This document shows, in pieces, positions 12,389-23,830 of a DNA stretch of 64,000 nucleotides (positions within the stretch are counted from its first letter, which is position 1; the number at the start of each line of letters is the position of its first letter). The DNA is from Bettongia penicillata ogilbyi (taxonomy: Eukaryota; Chordata; Mammalia; Diprotodontia; Potoroidae). Both the position numbers and the translations under genes were made by a program. The stretch covers positions 3,589,020-3,653,019 of the forward strand of contig JAJHZJ010000335.1 of NCBI GenBank assembly GCA_023548195.1, in the 5' to 3' direction. The notes under the pieces were generated by a model. It was not told where the DNA came from, did not search any database, and saw nothing but the letters and a program-made list of their open reading frames with translations.

Positions 12389-13301
12389 GAAGAAACATGA
12401 AAAAGTAAACAGCAAAGAGAAGTCTTAAGGGACTTACCAGAAGTGAACTGTTTACATTCATACAGGGAAAGACAATATTTCTAACTCTTAAAACTTTTCA
12501 GTATCTGGGTAGTTGGTGGGACCACACATACACATGTACACGCATGCACACACATGCACACACATACAGAGACAGAGAGCACAGGTTGAACTGAATAGGA
12601 TGGGACCATACCTTAAAAGAAATTAAGGTAAATGGTGAGAGAGAAATGTAGTGGGAGGAAAGAGGGGGAAATGGAAGGGGGTAACTATATGTCATTTAAG
12701 AGGCAGGTAGGAGTTTTTTTTAGTGGAGGGAAAAAGAGGAGCCTGAGGGAAAAAAAAAAAAAGAAGTTTACCCTCATCACATATGACTAAACGAAGGAGT
12801 GAAATGCACACTCATTTTGGTATGAAAACCTATCTTACAGTATAAGAAAGTGGGGAAGAAGGAGATATTGCAAGGGGGGGGATGATGGAGGGGAGGGCAA
12901 AGGGAGGAGGGAGCAATTTGAAGTCAACACTTGGGGAGGGACAGGATCGAAAGACAGAAGAGAAACAATGAGGGGCAGGTTAGGAGGGATGGTAATCCAG
13001 TTAGTCTTACACAACACGACTATCAGGGAGGTCATTTGCAAAACTACACAGATATGGCCTATATTGAATTGCCTGCCTTCCCAAAGGGAATGGGTGGGGA
13101 GGGAGGGATTGGGAGAATTTGGAACTCAAAGTTTTAGGAGCAACTGTTTAGTATTGTTGTTGCAACTAGGAAATAAGACATACAGTTAAGGAGGAATAGA
13201 AAGTCATCTGGCCCTACAGGAGAAAAGAGAAGATGGAGACAAGAGAAGGGAGGGATGACAGAAGAGAGGGCAGATTGGAGATAGGGAAAATTAGATTGCT
13301 T

Positions 13302-13334
13302 GGGGTATTGGGGTGGGAGGAGGGGTAAAAGGGG
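13302..13334 (+). other. G-quadruplex-capable tract in the HAL1 3' UTR
   Basis: Five runs of three or four G with short loops (pattern G4-TATT-G4-T-G3-AGGA-G4-TAAAA-G4) just before the 3' end. Mammalian L1 3' UTRs carry a comparable polypurine G-rich tract. A weaker version is near 55400-55428. Confidence 0.65.
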
Positions 13335-13401
13335 AGAAAATTTGGAACCCAAAAATTTGTGAAAATGAATGTAAAAGTTAAATAAATAAATAAATTTTAA
13401 A

Positions 13402-13416
13402 AAAAAGTAACTTTAA
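13402..13416 (+). repeat. TSD, right copy, of HAL1 element 1
   Basis: Exact copy of 10553-10567, directly after the A/T-rich tail. Confidence 0.93.
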
Positions 13417-13559
13417 AATTAAGGGAAAGGCATTAGGGACATTAGAAACTACTCTATCTGCCTATTGTTCATGGTAAATGACTCCTTGTAGGGCTTCAGA
13501 GATTCAACTATCAATAAGGAACCATCAGCTGCTTTTTCTAGGAAGAGCATTTCTAATTA

Positions 13560-13747
13560 CTTGCAATGCTGGTAAGAATTAAACATCTTCCCTACCCATA
13601 AATGGGCCTGCCCATTAAGGGAAACTTGACTAGGAGAGAAGTTTTCTCTTTTTTGTGGTTGATGGAAGGCCCACAACTTTTGGTAATTTCTATTGATGCA
13701 CTGGTTCTCCAGGGATGTAATGCCCTCTAGCTCTGAAAAGGGTATGT

Positions 13748-13819
<72 letters not shown>

Positions 13820-14290
13820 ATGTATATACTCTGAGGTGAGGTTTTGTTCTGGGGCTTACTCGTTCGTCAGAGGAGACTGTGTCTGGAAACCCTGATGTTG
13901 GTGCTGCTTCACTCTCTGGTAACCATATATGCATGGTCAGACATTTGGATCTGCTTACTGATGTATATAATGCTTATGGTCAGGCAGTTGAGAGTCCTAT
14001 CTGTTGGTTGATCTCTGTTTCTCTATTCGCATTTTCTCTGAAGTTCAAGGTACTAACATATTCCCCTCAACTAAGTGAATGTTATACTTGATTAAAGTGA
14101 TTACTGATCCCCCAAAAGTTGCTTTCGTTTTAGAAAAATAGATCTAAAAAGCTGCACAGCAGGCCCTCCTGTATATGCCAGGGTCCTTGTTGTTACATTA
14201 CTTGAGTCTTGCTAATGGAAGCCAAGATTCACAGCTGTTACAATAAAGGGATGAAAAATAATTGCTGGTGGAAGATAGAAGTTGGAAGAA
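13560..14290 (+). repeat. Repeat block C, copy 1 (candidate LTR or duplicated segment)
   Basis: Aligns in order with 23220-23830: 'cttccctacccat', 'gaaacttgact', 'cactggttctc', 'ctctgaggtgaggtttt', 'cctgatgttggtgct', 'aagtgaatg', 'gattaaagtg', 'aaaagttg', 'acagatctgaaaa'-type wording. Function and family unknown. The late 'gattaaagtg' resembles a poly(A) signal region of an LTR, but no matching second LTR is seen, so a duplicated segment is equally possible. Confidence 0.5.
13741..13828 (+). repeat. Microsatellite (CATA)n-(TG)n-(TATG)n
   Basis: Compound simple repeat inside block C; absent from the other copy at 23.2 kb. It generates a spurious His/Thr-rich minus-strand frame. Confidence 0.95.
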
Positions 14291-14573
14291 CATACAAAGG
14301 GAAGAATTTCTTCAATATTTTCTCAACTGGAAATCACTGGTAATTCATTACCCATCAGGAATATGGTCCATCTAGATTGGTGCCCAGCACAGAAATTACA
14401 TAAATATTACAACAAAATAATTGGAAATATCAAACATTCAAAATAAGCCAAACTAAAAGCAAAGAAACTGTAATGACCAAGCATAGTACCAAAGAAAGTG
14501 AAGGTTTTCTGATTCTATTTAGAAATGCGATAATATGGTTGTAGGCTACTGATTATACCATCATAATTTCTGA

Positions 14574-14588
14574 TGTGCTGTTAGTTTT
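14574..14588 (+). repeat. TSD, left copy, of HAL1 element 2
   Basis: TGTGCTGTTAGTTTT, repeated exactly at 17388-17402. Confidence 0.94.
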
Positions 14589-17387
14589 TTCTTTTTTGAA
14601 TATAAATTTATTCATTTCACTTTTTACATTCATTTTCCCAAAATTTTGGGTTCCAAATTTTCTCCCCATTTGTCCCCTACCCCTACCCCAATAACCTGGG
14701 CCTTCTAATTTTCCCTATCACCAGTCTGCCCTCTCTTCTGTCATCCCTCCCGTTTCTTGTCCCCATCTTCTCTTTTGTCCTGTAGGGCCAGATGACTTTC
14801 TATTCCCCATTAACTGTATTTCTTATTTCCTAGTAGCAACAGCAGTACTAAACAGTTGTTCCTAAAACTTTGAGTCCCAAATTCTCCCCATCCCTCCCTC
14901 CCCACCCATTCCCTTTGGGAAGGCAGGCAATTCAATATAGGCCCTATCTGTGTAGTTTTGGAAATGACTTCCATAATAGTCGTGTTGAGTAAGATTAACT
15001 ATATTTCCCTCCATCCTATCCTGTCCCCCATTGTTTCTATTCTGTCTTTTCATCCTGTTCCTCCCTGAGTGTTGACTTCAAATTGCTCCCTCCTCCCCTT
15101 GCCCTCCCTTCCATCATCCCTCCCTCCCTGCTTATCTCCTTCTCCCCCACTTTCCTGTATCATAAGATAGGTTTTCATACCAAAACGAGTGTGCATTTTA
15201 TTCCTTCCTTTAGTCGAATGTGATGAGGGTAAACTTCATGTTTTTTTCTCAGCTCTCCTCTTTTTCCCTCCAATAAAAATCTCCTGCTTGCCTCATTAAT
15301 GAAATATAATTTACGCCATTCCATTTCACCCTCTCCTCCCACTACAATTCCCGATCACCATTTGCATTAATTTCTTTTAAGATATGATTCCATCCTATTC
15401 AATTCACTCTGTGCTCTCTGTCTCTGTATGTGCCTGCATGTGTGTATGTGTGTGCATGTGCATATGGGTGTATGTGTGTGTGTGGTCCCACCAACTACCC
15501 AGATACTGAAAAGTTTGAAGAGTAAAAAGTATTATCTTTCCATGTAGGAATGTAAACAGTTCACCTTTGGTAAGTCTCTTATGACTCCTCTTTGCTCTTT
15601 ACTTTTTCATGCTTCTTCTTATTCTTCTGTATGAAAGTCAAATTTTCTTTTCAGCTCTGGTCTTTTCATCAAGAATGCTTGAAAGTCCTCTGTTTCATTG
15701 AAAGACCATGTTTTCCCCTGAAGTGTTATACTCAGTTTTGCTGGGTAGGTGGTTCTTGGTTTGAGTCCTAGTTCCTTTGACTTCTGGAATATCCTATTCC
15801 ACGCCCGTTGATCGCTTCATGTACAAGCTGCTAGATCTTTGGTTATCCTGATTGTATTTCCACAATACTGGAATTGTTTCTTTCTAGCTGCTTGCAATAT
15901 TTTCTCCTTGACCTGGGAATTCTGGAATTTGGCCACAATGTTCCTAGGAGTTTCTCTTTTTGGATCTCTTTCAGGTGGTGATCGATGGATTCCTTCAATA
16001 CTTATTTTGCCCGCTGGTTCCAGAATATCAGGGCAGTTTTCCTTGATAATTTCCTGAAAGATAATGTCTAGGCTCTTTTTTTGATCATGGCTTTCAGGTA
16101 GTCCCATAACTTTTAAATTGTCTCTCCTGGATCTATTTTCCAGGTCAGTTGTTTTTCCAATGAGATATTTCACATTCTCTTCCATTTTTTCATTCTTTTG
16201 GTTTTGTTTGGTGATTTCTTGTAATTGGTGATTTCTCATAAAGTCATTAGCCTTTTCCAATCTCATTTTGAGAGAACTATTTTCTCCAGTGAGCTTTTGA
16301 ACCTCTTTTTCCATTTGACTAATTCTGCTTTTGAAAGCACTCTTCTCCCCATTGGCTTTTTGAATCTCTTTTGCCAATTGAGTGAGCCCATTTTTCAAGG
16401 TATTTTCTTTAGCATTTTTTTGGGTCTCCTTTACCAAGGTATTGACCCATTTTTCATGCTTTTCTTGCATCTCTCTCATTTCTCTTCCCAGTTTTTCCTC
16501 CACCTCTCTAACTTGATTTTCAAAATCCTTTTTGAGCTCTTCCATGGCTTGAACCCACCAGACCTCCACCTCTGATGTCTGGGATACGGAGCCCCCGACC
16601 TCCACATCTTTCCCTGCTGGCAAGCATTATACTTCCTCATCAGAAATGAAAGGAGGAAGAAACATCTCTTCCCTAATTAAGTAGCTTTCTATGGTCTTAT
16701 TTTTCTTCCCTCTTCTGGGCATTTTCCTAGCCAGTTACTTGACTTGTGAGATTCCTCTCCACCCCTGCCTAGATCTGCCCAGCTAGTGCTTGGGGTCTGA
16801 TATTCAAATGCGGCTTCCCAGCCTCAGGGCTTTCCGCGGCAGGCACAGCTGCTATTCAATGTGAGCTTAAGTTCTGGTGCTTGGGTGGGGGCAGTTCCAC
16901 CTCCCAGGCTCAGTTTCCTCAGGGGGTTTATGCAGAGACCTTTGGTAAAGGCCCTGAGCTCGTGCCTGCTCGGGCAGTCCCGGACGCAGCTGCCTCTGCC
17001 TCTGCCTCCCGAGGGGGCCTGAGTCATGGAGATACCCCACTCCCCTCTCGGCCAGCCCAGAAATGTCTCTCCCTGACCTGTAGCACCTGTGGGTGGAGGG
17101 ACCTTCGTTGCCGCCAGAGGTTCCGTCCCTGAAGCCTGCTCATATCTGCTCCTCTGGGGCTGTATGGTCAGGGCAGTGCGGGGGTGGGCTCCATGTCCAG
17201 TGTGCGATGGACCCCTGGGGAAGGCTTTCCAGGGCTATCTGGAAGAGAGATCTCCTCCACTGTATTTCTGCCCGGCTTGCACTGCTCCAGAATTTGTGGG
17301 GAGTTCTTTTTACAGAAAATTTATGGGCTGTGAGTTCAGAGCTAGCATATGTGAGTCTTTCTACTCTGCCATCTTGACTCCTCTCCC
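14589..17387 (-). mobile_element. Full-length HAL1-type element 2, minus strand
   Basis: A complete 2.8-kb insertion on the minus strand with an exact 15-bp TSD. Its 5' end (at 17387) reads 'gaggagtcaagatggcagag' on the minus strand. ORF1 is 15619-16722. A TG/CA patch is near 15425-15483. The 3' UTR carries the same purine-rich modules as element 1, seen here as pyrimidine runs, and the tail is at 14589-14625. There is no ORF2. It lies head-away from element 1, about 1.2 kb from it. Confidence 0.92.
15619..16722 (-). pseudogene. HAL1 ORF1 (L1 ORF1p-like), broken by stops
   Basis: The ATG context (complement of 'gggcattttcc') is at 16722. A TAA interrupts near 16630, where the related copy reads QCLP. 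The longest open part is 15817-16623 (268 codons): coiled coil (TLKNGLTQLAKEIQKANGEK), RRM (NLKVMGLPESHDQ) and most of the C-terminal domain (ARKKQFQYCGNTIRIT). It ends at a TGA at 15817-15819, right after DLAACT. Beyond the stop the frame continues for about 65 more codons (SDQRAWNRIFQK and on) to the normal end at 15619. The same TGA at the same codon occurs in the 52.6-kb element. Confidence 0.85.
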
Positions 17388-17402
17388 TGTGCTGTTAGTT
17401 TT

Positions 17403-18023
17403 AAGAAACTTTTTTCCTTTCCTTTTTCTTCTTTATTTTTAAACATGTTACTAGAAAATAAATCTCCTTAGGACAGTGAAAGTGATATTATGGGAGAAGC
17501 CAAACATCAGACTGTCCCTTGGAAGTTCTTTATCTGAATTTCATTCAAGCAAGGGATTCAAAGATGACATTACAGATAACAAATAGACAACTGCATTTCA
17601 TCTTCAGCATAGGATAGTCAATCAACAAAGATAGAGAGCATATTCTGGGTAAATTTACCATCTCCCCTTTATTTCAAAGAAATGCATCTGGGAAACTGAT
17701 AAAGATGTGGTGCCTGTTTCGCACCAAATTAGAAGGGCCCAAAAGGCAGATGGAAAGGTTGTTTATACCTACAAATCATCTGGAAAATTCTTCAGAACAA
17801 GATGAGGACTGTAGGACAATCTGTTAACAGTATATTACCTTGATTCTTCAGTAAGTGGACATAATCCTAAGAACAGTTTACTTGACTACAGAGGGCAAAA
17901 AAACAAATAGGGTAGATAGAAAATGAGAAAGGTCAAATACGATTCTCTCACAAAGGAGGGGAATATAATGGGAAATGTAGGTATTGAATTATACACATAT
18001 GTAGAGAGGTGGGAGGTTGGGAG
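17403..18023. other. Gene-free unassigned stretch
   Basis: AT-rich, no convincing open frame or repeat family seen up to the GATA array. Confidence 0.4.
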
Positions 18024-18024
18024 G

Positions 18025-18104
<80 letters not shown>

Positions 18105-18124
18105 CAGACAGATAGATAGATATA
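18024..18124 (+). repeat. Microsatellite (GATA)n with GACA interruption
   Basis: About 24 tandem GATA/TAGA units with a short GACA interruption near 18102. It explains the repetitive Ile-Tyr-Leu-Ser minus-strand frame. Confidence 0.98.
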
Positions 18125-18339
18125 GACATGTACCACAATTTCTCCCTAACTTAGTTCTCTCCAATCTCTTCCAAATTACTATACCTGTTCCTCTTTCCAT
18201 CCTTTATGATCCTACAAGACTAATAATCTCTGTTTTTCTGATATCCTTCAATCTTTTAAAATCTCATTTGTGCCCTGGCTATATTCTGTTTATAATGCAT
18301 GCCCTCATCAGCTTCACTTTGTCAAATCTATGACTTCCT

Positions 18340-18570
18340 TTATTTTTACATTTAATATATGGATTAAAATTAACACTTGCCACTTATAAATCCCTTTGAG
18401 CTTTACCAGTCACTGTATAAAAGTTATTCCATTTGTCCTTTACAATAAACTCCTTTTATTTCCACTTCTGAATGAGGAAAACAGACAAGAAAAGAGGTTA
18501 TGAGACTTCTTCAACACGAATCAAATAGTGAGCATCTAAGGCAGTTTTGAAACCCCGTTTTTCTTAGCTT
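18340..18570 (+). mobile_element. MIR-like SINE
   Basis: Old SINE: 'cacttataaatccctttgag', then 'aatgaggaaaacagacaa', then 'agcatctaaggcagtttt'. Strongly diverged. Confidence 0.55.
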
Positions 18571-19459
18571 TAAATTGTGGATTCTAATGACTATTCTAAC
18601 TCATTCACTAAAAACATAGCTGAACTACAACATTCTAAATGATACTATAACCTATTCCACCATGGATATTCCCCCAATTTCCTATGATAGGTTTGTCTTG
18701 TTTTTGTTTGGCATAAATGATCATATATATTTATACATAAACATACTGGTTCTCTCATTTTCTACCGATAGATCAAAAAGTTTCTCAGATAAGAAAAGTT
18801 GTTGTATCTTTTTTTGTCACTATTGTCATGTTGAAACCAATGCCTTTCCACTACCAGGAGCTTAATAAATAATGCATTGATTGCTCATTTGAGGAGGAAT
18901 AAAGGGCATGGAGAAACAAAAAATGAAGATATAATATCAGCAAAGTAATTTCATTATTTTTGATCCTGGAAGTGGTGCATTCATATGTGACAGCACAGTC
19001 AAGGATAGACTCATCCAGTGGAGAGAAGAAGTAGAACAGCTGGTCATTGCAGTTGAGGAGATTCAGGAATTGTGAAGTAAGGCAGTTTGAGCAAACATAA
19101 ATATGCAGATAGAAATTCTCCTAGTAGAGAACTGGAAACTTTTCCTAATGGAAAAAGTAGGATTATGAACAGGACCAACCCCTTCAACCTTCAACCCTTT
19201 GACTTTTGTCCCACTTCTTGGTCCTATTTTTCTGCAGAAAATGAAAGATAAGACAATCTTGAGCAGAGCTGATTATCAATTCCTGACACAGAATTCCATG
19301 CAGTTTGTCCTGGAGCTGAACTGGGCCTTCATCTCTTCTCCATTAGATAGGATACAAAATAGGAAGATGACAGGGAGAAGTATAACAAACAGATGCAATG
19401 GTACCAATTATACAAAGGAGACTGAGCTAAAATCAAGGGAGCACATCAACTAGCAGCCC

Positions 19460-19970
19460 CATCCACAGGGCCAAGTGTCCTCATTCTCTCTCCACAGAGT
19501 CCTCTGATAGGCCTCCATTTATTCTATACTCTCATCTTAACAAGAAAATTTCTCCCCACCTTCCCATTGAGACTGCCATAGAGATTCTAAAGAATCACAA
19601 GTGATCATTCAAAGATATAAACACCTAGAATAAAAGTGAACTTTCTCTTAGACAAGTCCCAGATGCCCCAAACAAAGTGTCATTTCTCAGCAGTTGACAT
19701 GATAATTATAGTCCTGGGAATGGGAAATGTACTCAGCTATAACAGTCACTATAACTGTCACTCTGATCCTCCCCTATAAATGACAGGTACACTCATATAC
19801 ACACATATACTTGCTCAAATACTGATTGCAGATGTTCTGCTTTTTGTTTTGTTGAAAGAGATCAGCCTGGTAAGTGATTCTACCATAATACCAGAGCCAG
19901 AGATTCATAGAATTGGGCAGTGTTTTTAATTTGATGCATAGAACCTGGTGAGAGGACAGCAAGAATGGTT
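19460..19970 (+). promoter_or_regulatory. V1R upstream module, copy 1 (putative promoter and first exon)
   Basis: One of four same-strand copies (also 33590-34060, 55735-56432, 56433-57010). Shared order: 'agacaagtcccaga', 'gacatgataatta' (ATAAT core in all four), a G-rich segment here reading 'tcctgggaatggga', a CA-rich run, then CCTG-GTAAGT at 19866-19875, a consensus 5' splice site. It lies 2.2 kb before V1R pseudogene 2 and 4.5 kb before the intact V1R, on their strand. The repetition and splice-like motif are seen directly; the promoter and exon role is inferred. Confidence 0.5.
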
Positions 19971-19999
19971 AATGAATGAGTCAGTCACTCAAAAAGTAC

Positions 20000-20300
20000 C
20001 ATAGCAACATACATAAATATCAGTTACTTTGCTAAGTGCAGAGAGAAAAAGAAAGGTAAAAACCAATCCCTGTTCTCAAGAAGTTCAAAGTTTAATTGGA
20101 TAGAAAGCAAGCAGACAAATAAGTACAAACAAGCAACTGGGTGACTTGCACCTACTATCACAGAGAAGGCATTTAGGCTATGGATACCTTGCAAAGGCTT
20201 CTTCCAGAAGGTGGGGCTTCGCATATGACTTGAAGGAAGTCAGAAGAACTAGAAGATGGTAATGTGAAAGGAGGTTATAAGTGTAAGAAAATGAGGCATT
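20000..20300 (+). repeat. Dispersed old repeat 'B'
   Basis: Matches the family in 480-780: 'atcccctgttctcaagaag'-type wording, 'caagcagacaaataagtac', 'ggcttcttccagaaggtgg', 'acttgaaggaagtcag'. Family name uncertain. Confidence 0.55.
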
Positions 20301-20829
20301 CAGGGTAAAGGAAAAACTTTTTCTGTTTCTGTTCGGAGTGGTCTAGGGATAAATCCCAAAAAATTCTCATGAAAAGAAATGAGTCCTCAGCTGACATCTA
20401 GAACTTAAATTGCACTTGCCCAAGGGGTGGCAACGGACGTGGCCTCTCCTCCTGCTCTGGGGTATAGATTTGAAATAAATCAAGAGAGTAGGTCAGGGCG
20501 AAATCTTTTGATATGAAATTGTTACCCTGAAATCCTTTGCCCAAATTGCATCATCGGGCACATACATGCCAGTTCTTAGCTACATTATGAAAAGATTAGA
20601 AGAGGATATTATTGCTCAATCTGGCATCAACCTAAGGAGCAGGAATTCTGTCATCTAAGGTAAGGTCTGTTAATGGGCAGAGAAATTACCTTTTATCTTG
20701 TGACCTGACCAGCATGAATTTCATGAAATATGATAGCTGGGAGACTCAGAAATTAACTACTCATATATTTTTAACATATTGTGTTGTAATAAAATTATTT
20801 TTAGATTGATTTTTAAAAAGAATTCTTGG
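20301..20829. other. Gene-free unassigned stretch
   Basis: No open frame of note. About 20500-20700 shows no similarity to the other repeats of the window. Confidence 0.4.
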
Positions 20830-21600
20830 ATTTTCATAATTCCTAAATTTTAATTAAGTTACTGTTTTCTCTAAGAGGATCAAGTTGTATAAATTTATTT
20901 TACTAAAATGTCAGTGCTTAAAGAACTGGAGGGAAAAATAAGAACGTAAGTCAGACATCCCTGAATGAAAAATTAGTCCTACAGATGGCCCCCAGTCTAG
21001 AACAAAACGGACAATCAAAAAGCATTTCTTAAACACTCACTCTGTATCAGGAAATATTCTAAGAAACAGCGATGAAAAGAAAGGCAAAAGGCAGTATTTC
21101 CTCTGAGAGATGCTCTAAGTAAAATGGGTGAACAGTACATGCAAACAACCAGGAAGAAACTACTTATCTACTACATGAATTAGTAACATTAATTGATGGT
21201 AGATGTTACCATCAGTGGGGTTAGGGAAATGCATCTTGTAGAGGAAAAAATTTACCTGAAACTTTCAGGAAACCAGGCAAGTCAGAGGCACAGAAGGAGA
21301 TTGAAAATGTTCCAGGCACAGAGCAAAGTAAATGAAAACCTATGGATTCTAGAGATTCATCATCTTCTTCAAGGAACAAAAAGGATAGTTTACCTGGATC
21401 CCAGTGTATGTGGTGGGGAATATGGTTTAAGAAGACTTGAAATGTAGGGAGGGGTCAGAAAATGCAGGGCTTTAAATCCAGACAGTGAATTTAATATTTG
21501 ATTCTTAATGTAATAAGGTATAATTTCAGTTTGCTATTGACAAGATTAGACTAGTGCCTTAGAAAGATCAATTTGACAAATGAGTGAAGAATGCTCTGGG
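20830..21600 (+). repeat. Duplicated block, copy 2, with old repeat 'B'
   Basis: Partner of 200-780: 'aaaatgtcagtgctt', 'gtcagacatccctga', 'catgcaaacaaccagg', 'gaaactactta'. It continues beyond the partner with more of the dispersed family ('gatcaatttgacaaatg'). Confidence 0.6.
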
Positions 21601-22032
21601 CTGGGGTAAGAATTAAACTAGGGGAACTAACTAGCAATCTGTGACATAGGTAAAAGGAACTAATTAGGGGACTTCACCAAAGCAAAACCTCACTGTCATA
21701 AAACAGAAAAATAAAAAAAAATGTGTTTCCATAATAAGCATTCCCTTTACCTTGGCACAAATATGTGCCTGGAAGTATTTTCAATTAGCAATTAACAGGA
21801 GGGTGGTCCCTTGTATAAGTAAAAGTGTCTTAGAGATAATCAAAGAACATACAATTATTTCAGTCACAGGCATTTAATGAAATTTGTAGAAGAATTAAAA
21901 AAAATTACAGCACTTGAATATGCACACTGTGATATCACAGACACACACTCTCCCATTTGTAGACATATGATTGGTCTCCACAAGGGGACCAATAACTATC
22001 CATAACAATCATAATCCTCTGTGTTTTTCCAT

Positions 22033-22034
22033 AG
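22033..22034 (+). other. Putative 3' splice site before V1R pseudogene 2
   Basis: Pyrimidine-rich gtgtttttccatag followed by gttatattgga. The AG is 47 bp before the ATG at 22082 and aligns with the acceptors before the other V1R exons. Confidence 0.6.
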
Positions 22035-22081
22035 GTTATATTGGATTTGACAGAAAATTATCTTCCCAAGACACCTAAGAA

Positions 22082-22320
22082 ATGCTTTCTGAGAATGATG
22101 TGCTGCAGAGAGTATACTCTCAAATGACTGGAGTTGGAATCCTAGGTAATTGTATCATCCTTCTCCTCTACAGCACTCATTTCATGTCTGGGAAAAGACC
22201 AAGACACTTAACTATCATCAGTTTGGACTTTTCCAGGACCACATTGCATCATTTCAATAGACTCCCTACCTCAACAAGGCTTTGGGACCATGGGTCAAAT
22301 GTTGCCTAGGTGAGCTTGGA
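22082..22320 (+). pseudogene. V1R pseudogene 2, truncated after TM2
   Basis: The ATG and leader align with the other V1R exons. TM1 reads GVGILGNCIILLLYSTHF and TM2 starts HLTIISLDFS, followed by LPTSTRLW at the end of TM2/first loop. A small indel shifts the frame after TRLWD and gives a TAG at 22307-22309. DNA similarity persists a few codons further ('caaatgttgcctaggtgag' against 'gaaatgtctcctggaagag') and then stops; nothing from TM3 to TM7 is found downstream. It is therefore a 3'-deleted gene, not a full-length pseudogene. Confidence 0.85.
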
Positions 22321-22930
22321 AAAAGAGATGCTCTGAATACTATTTTCCATAAAAGCCATTTTCATCTTTTTTAGAGTTTTTTGGCTATAGATCTGGCAGT
22401 TATCGCTGGTATATATAGTCCTTTTTCTTCTTCCCTCATAGTCTCTGTTGTGCCAACACGACCAAGCATGGGTATATTAGGGGGACATTTCTAGCATAAT
22501 TAGAATTAGTTTTACAGTATAGTACAGGCAGTTTGTGAACTTAATGTACAGTGCATTACTGTACTGATCTTACCAAAATAGTTCTAACATTTGTCATCTT
22601 TCTCTTTTATAATCATTGTCAGTCAGAATGGGAGTGACAGCAAACCTCAGAGTAAGTTCAAAAGGCCTTTCTCTTACTACAAATAATTCTGATTGATGAT
22701 TATAGTGATTCTTTTAATATTCTTTGTTATGCTTCTGGACACCATGAATATCTTTTGAAAGCTTCTTGATCATATAGGCTTTGATGATTTACCTATCAGA
22801 GAAAGTTGTTACTCTCATTTGTGGGTATCATTTTTCCTGTACTTTAGAAACCAGAATTACATGATATAATGCCTATAAAGATTTTTTCTTTTTGTTAGCA
22901 AAGTATAAAGACATGAATCAAAAATGAAGA
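22321..22930. other. Gene-free unassigned stretch
   Basis: Occupies the place where V1R TM3-TM7 should be. I find no receptor remnants and no recognised repeat. Confidence 0.4.
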
Positions 22931-22934
22931 TGGG

Positions 22935-23055
22935 GGGAGAGATATAGAGACAGAAGCAGACAGAAACAGACACAGAGAGACACAGAAACCCAGAAACAGA
23001 CAAAGAAATAGAGAGACAAAGAAAGACACAGAGAGACTGAGACAGAAAGAATGAG
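22935..23055 (+). repeat. Simple repeat (AGACAGA)n-like
   Basis: Imperfect agagacagaaacagacaca units; source of a spurious Ser/Leu/Val-rich minus-strand frame. Confidence 0.9.
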
Positions 23056-23219
23056 AGAAAAATAGATATTCAAATGGAATGTGACATGCTTGATGAGGAG
23101 AGCAAGAGATTGGGCATTTGACAAGTCACTTGGCATATTGGAGAGAACAATTTCAATTGATTCATATGAAATACTGTATTTCTAAGGGTTGAGAGGAAGC
23201 TGAGGCAATTGGTCATAAA

Positions 23220-23830
23220 GGGAATGCTAATCAGAGAGTTACATATCTTCCCCACCCATTAATGAGCCTGACCACTAAGGAAAACTTGATTACGGGAGAC
23301 TCATGCCTTTTGTTGATTTCTACTGCATTGGTTCTCAAGGATTGTGAACTCTTTGGCTCTAAAAAATATACAAAAACTCTGAGATGAGGATTTACGTTGG
23401 GGCTTAGTTTTTGGAAGGATTTCTTGGGCCAGAAGAGATTCTAGGCAGCCACTAAGGAGAGCCTCCCTGGCTTTGAAAATCCAGATGTTGGTGCTTTTCT
23501 CTAGGGTAACTATGTATATATGTAATGTCTCTGATCTGTCTCTTGATCTATGTTGTAAGTATTGCTTGTGTTAAACAGTTGGAAGTCCTGTATGTTTATT
23601 ACTACTTCTTTGTATTTTCTCTCAAATGCAGGGTGCTGACTTTTCCCCCCAAGCTAAGTGAATGATAAACATGCTTGATTAAAGTGCTGATCATTCCTCG
23701 AAAGTTGATTTCCACTTAGAAAAACAGATCTGAAAACCTGTAATAGAAGGCCATCCTGGATGTTTCAGAATGTTTGCTTCTACAATGAACCAAGCAGCTA
23801 TTTACTCTTAAGTGGGGTGAAAAGGAGAAA
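23220..23830 (+). repeat. Repeat block C, copy 2
   Basis: Partner of 13560-14290; it lacks the microsatellite. See that entry for shared words. Confidence 0.5.

Larger units (their letters stand above)
10568..13401 (+). mobile_element. Full-length HAL1-type element 1 (ORF1-only L1 derivative)
   Basis: A complete 2.83-kb insertion flanked by an exact 15-bp TSD. Order of parts: a CpG-rich 5' UTR opening GGGGCGGAGCCAAGATGGCG, an L1 ORF1-like gene (11303-12388), a CA-rich patch near 12530, a 3' UTR of tandem purine-rich modules, and a TAAA-rich tail. No ORF2 sequence lies between ORF1 and the tail, and the same compact structure recurs at 14589-17387 and 52657-55495. It is therefore an evolved ORF1-only element and not an L1 with a chance deletion. 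The retained CpGs and exact TSD suggest a fairly recent insertion. Confidence 0.92.

Noticed and set aside
10568..13401. Considered the ORF1-only element as a wholly new mobile-element class
   Set aside because: Its architecture fits the known half-L1 (HAL1) concept. Novelty is restricted to details such as the shared TGA and 3' modules.
13741..13828. Possible regulatory Z-DNA element in (TG)n
   Set aside because: Absent from the paired block at 23.2 kb, so most likely a neutral microsatellite expansion.
17886..18200. Minus-strand frame rich in Ile-Tyr-Leu-Ser repeats
   Set aside because: Translation of the (GATA)n microsatellite.
22935..23055. Regular short repeats resembling an array with spacers
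   Set aside because: Imperfect AGACAG simple repeat in a vertebrate genome; no repeat-spacer structure of a CRISPR array.
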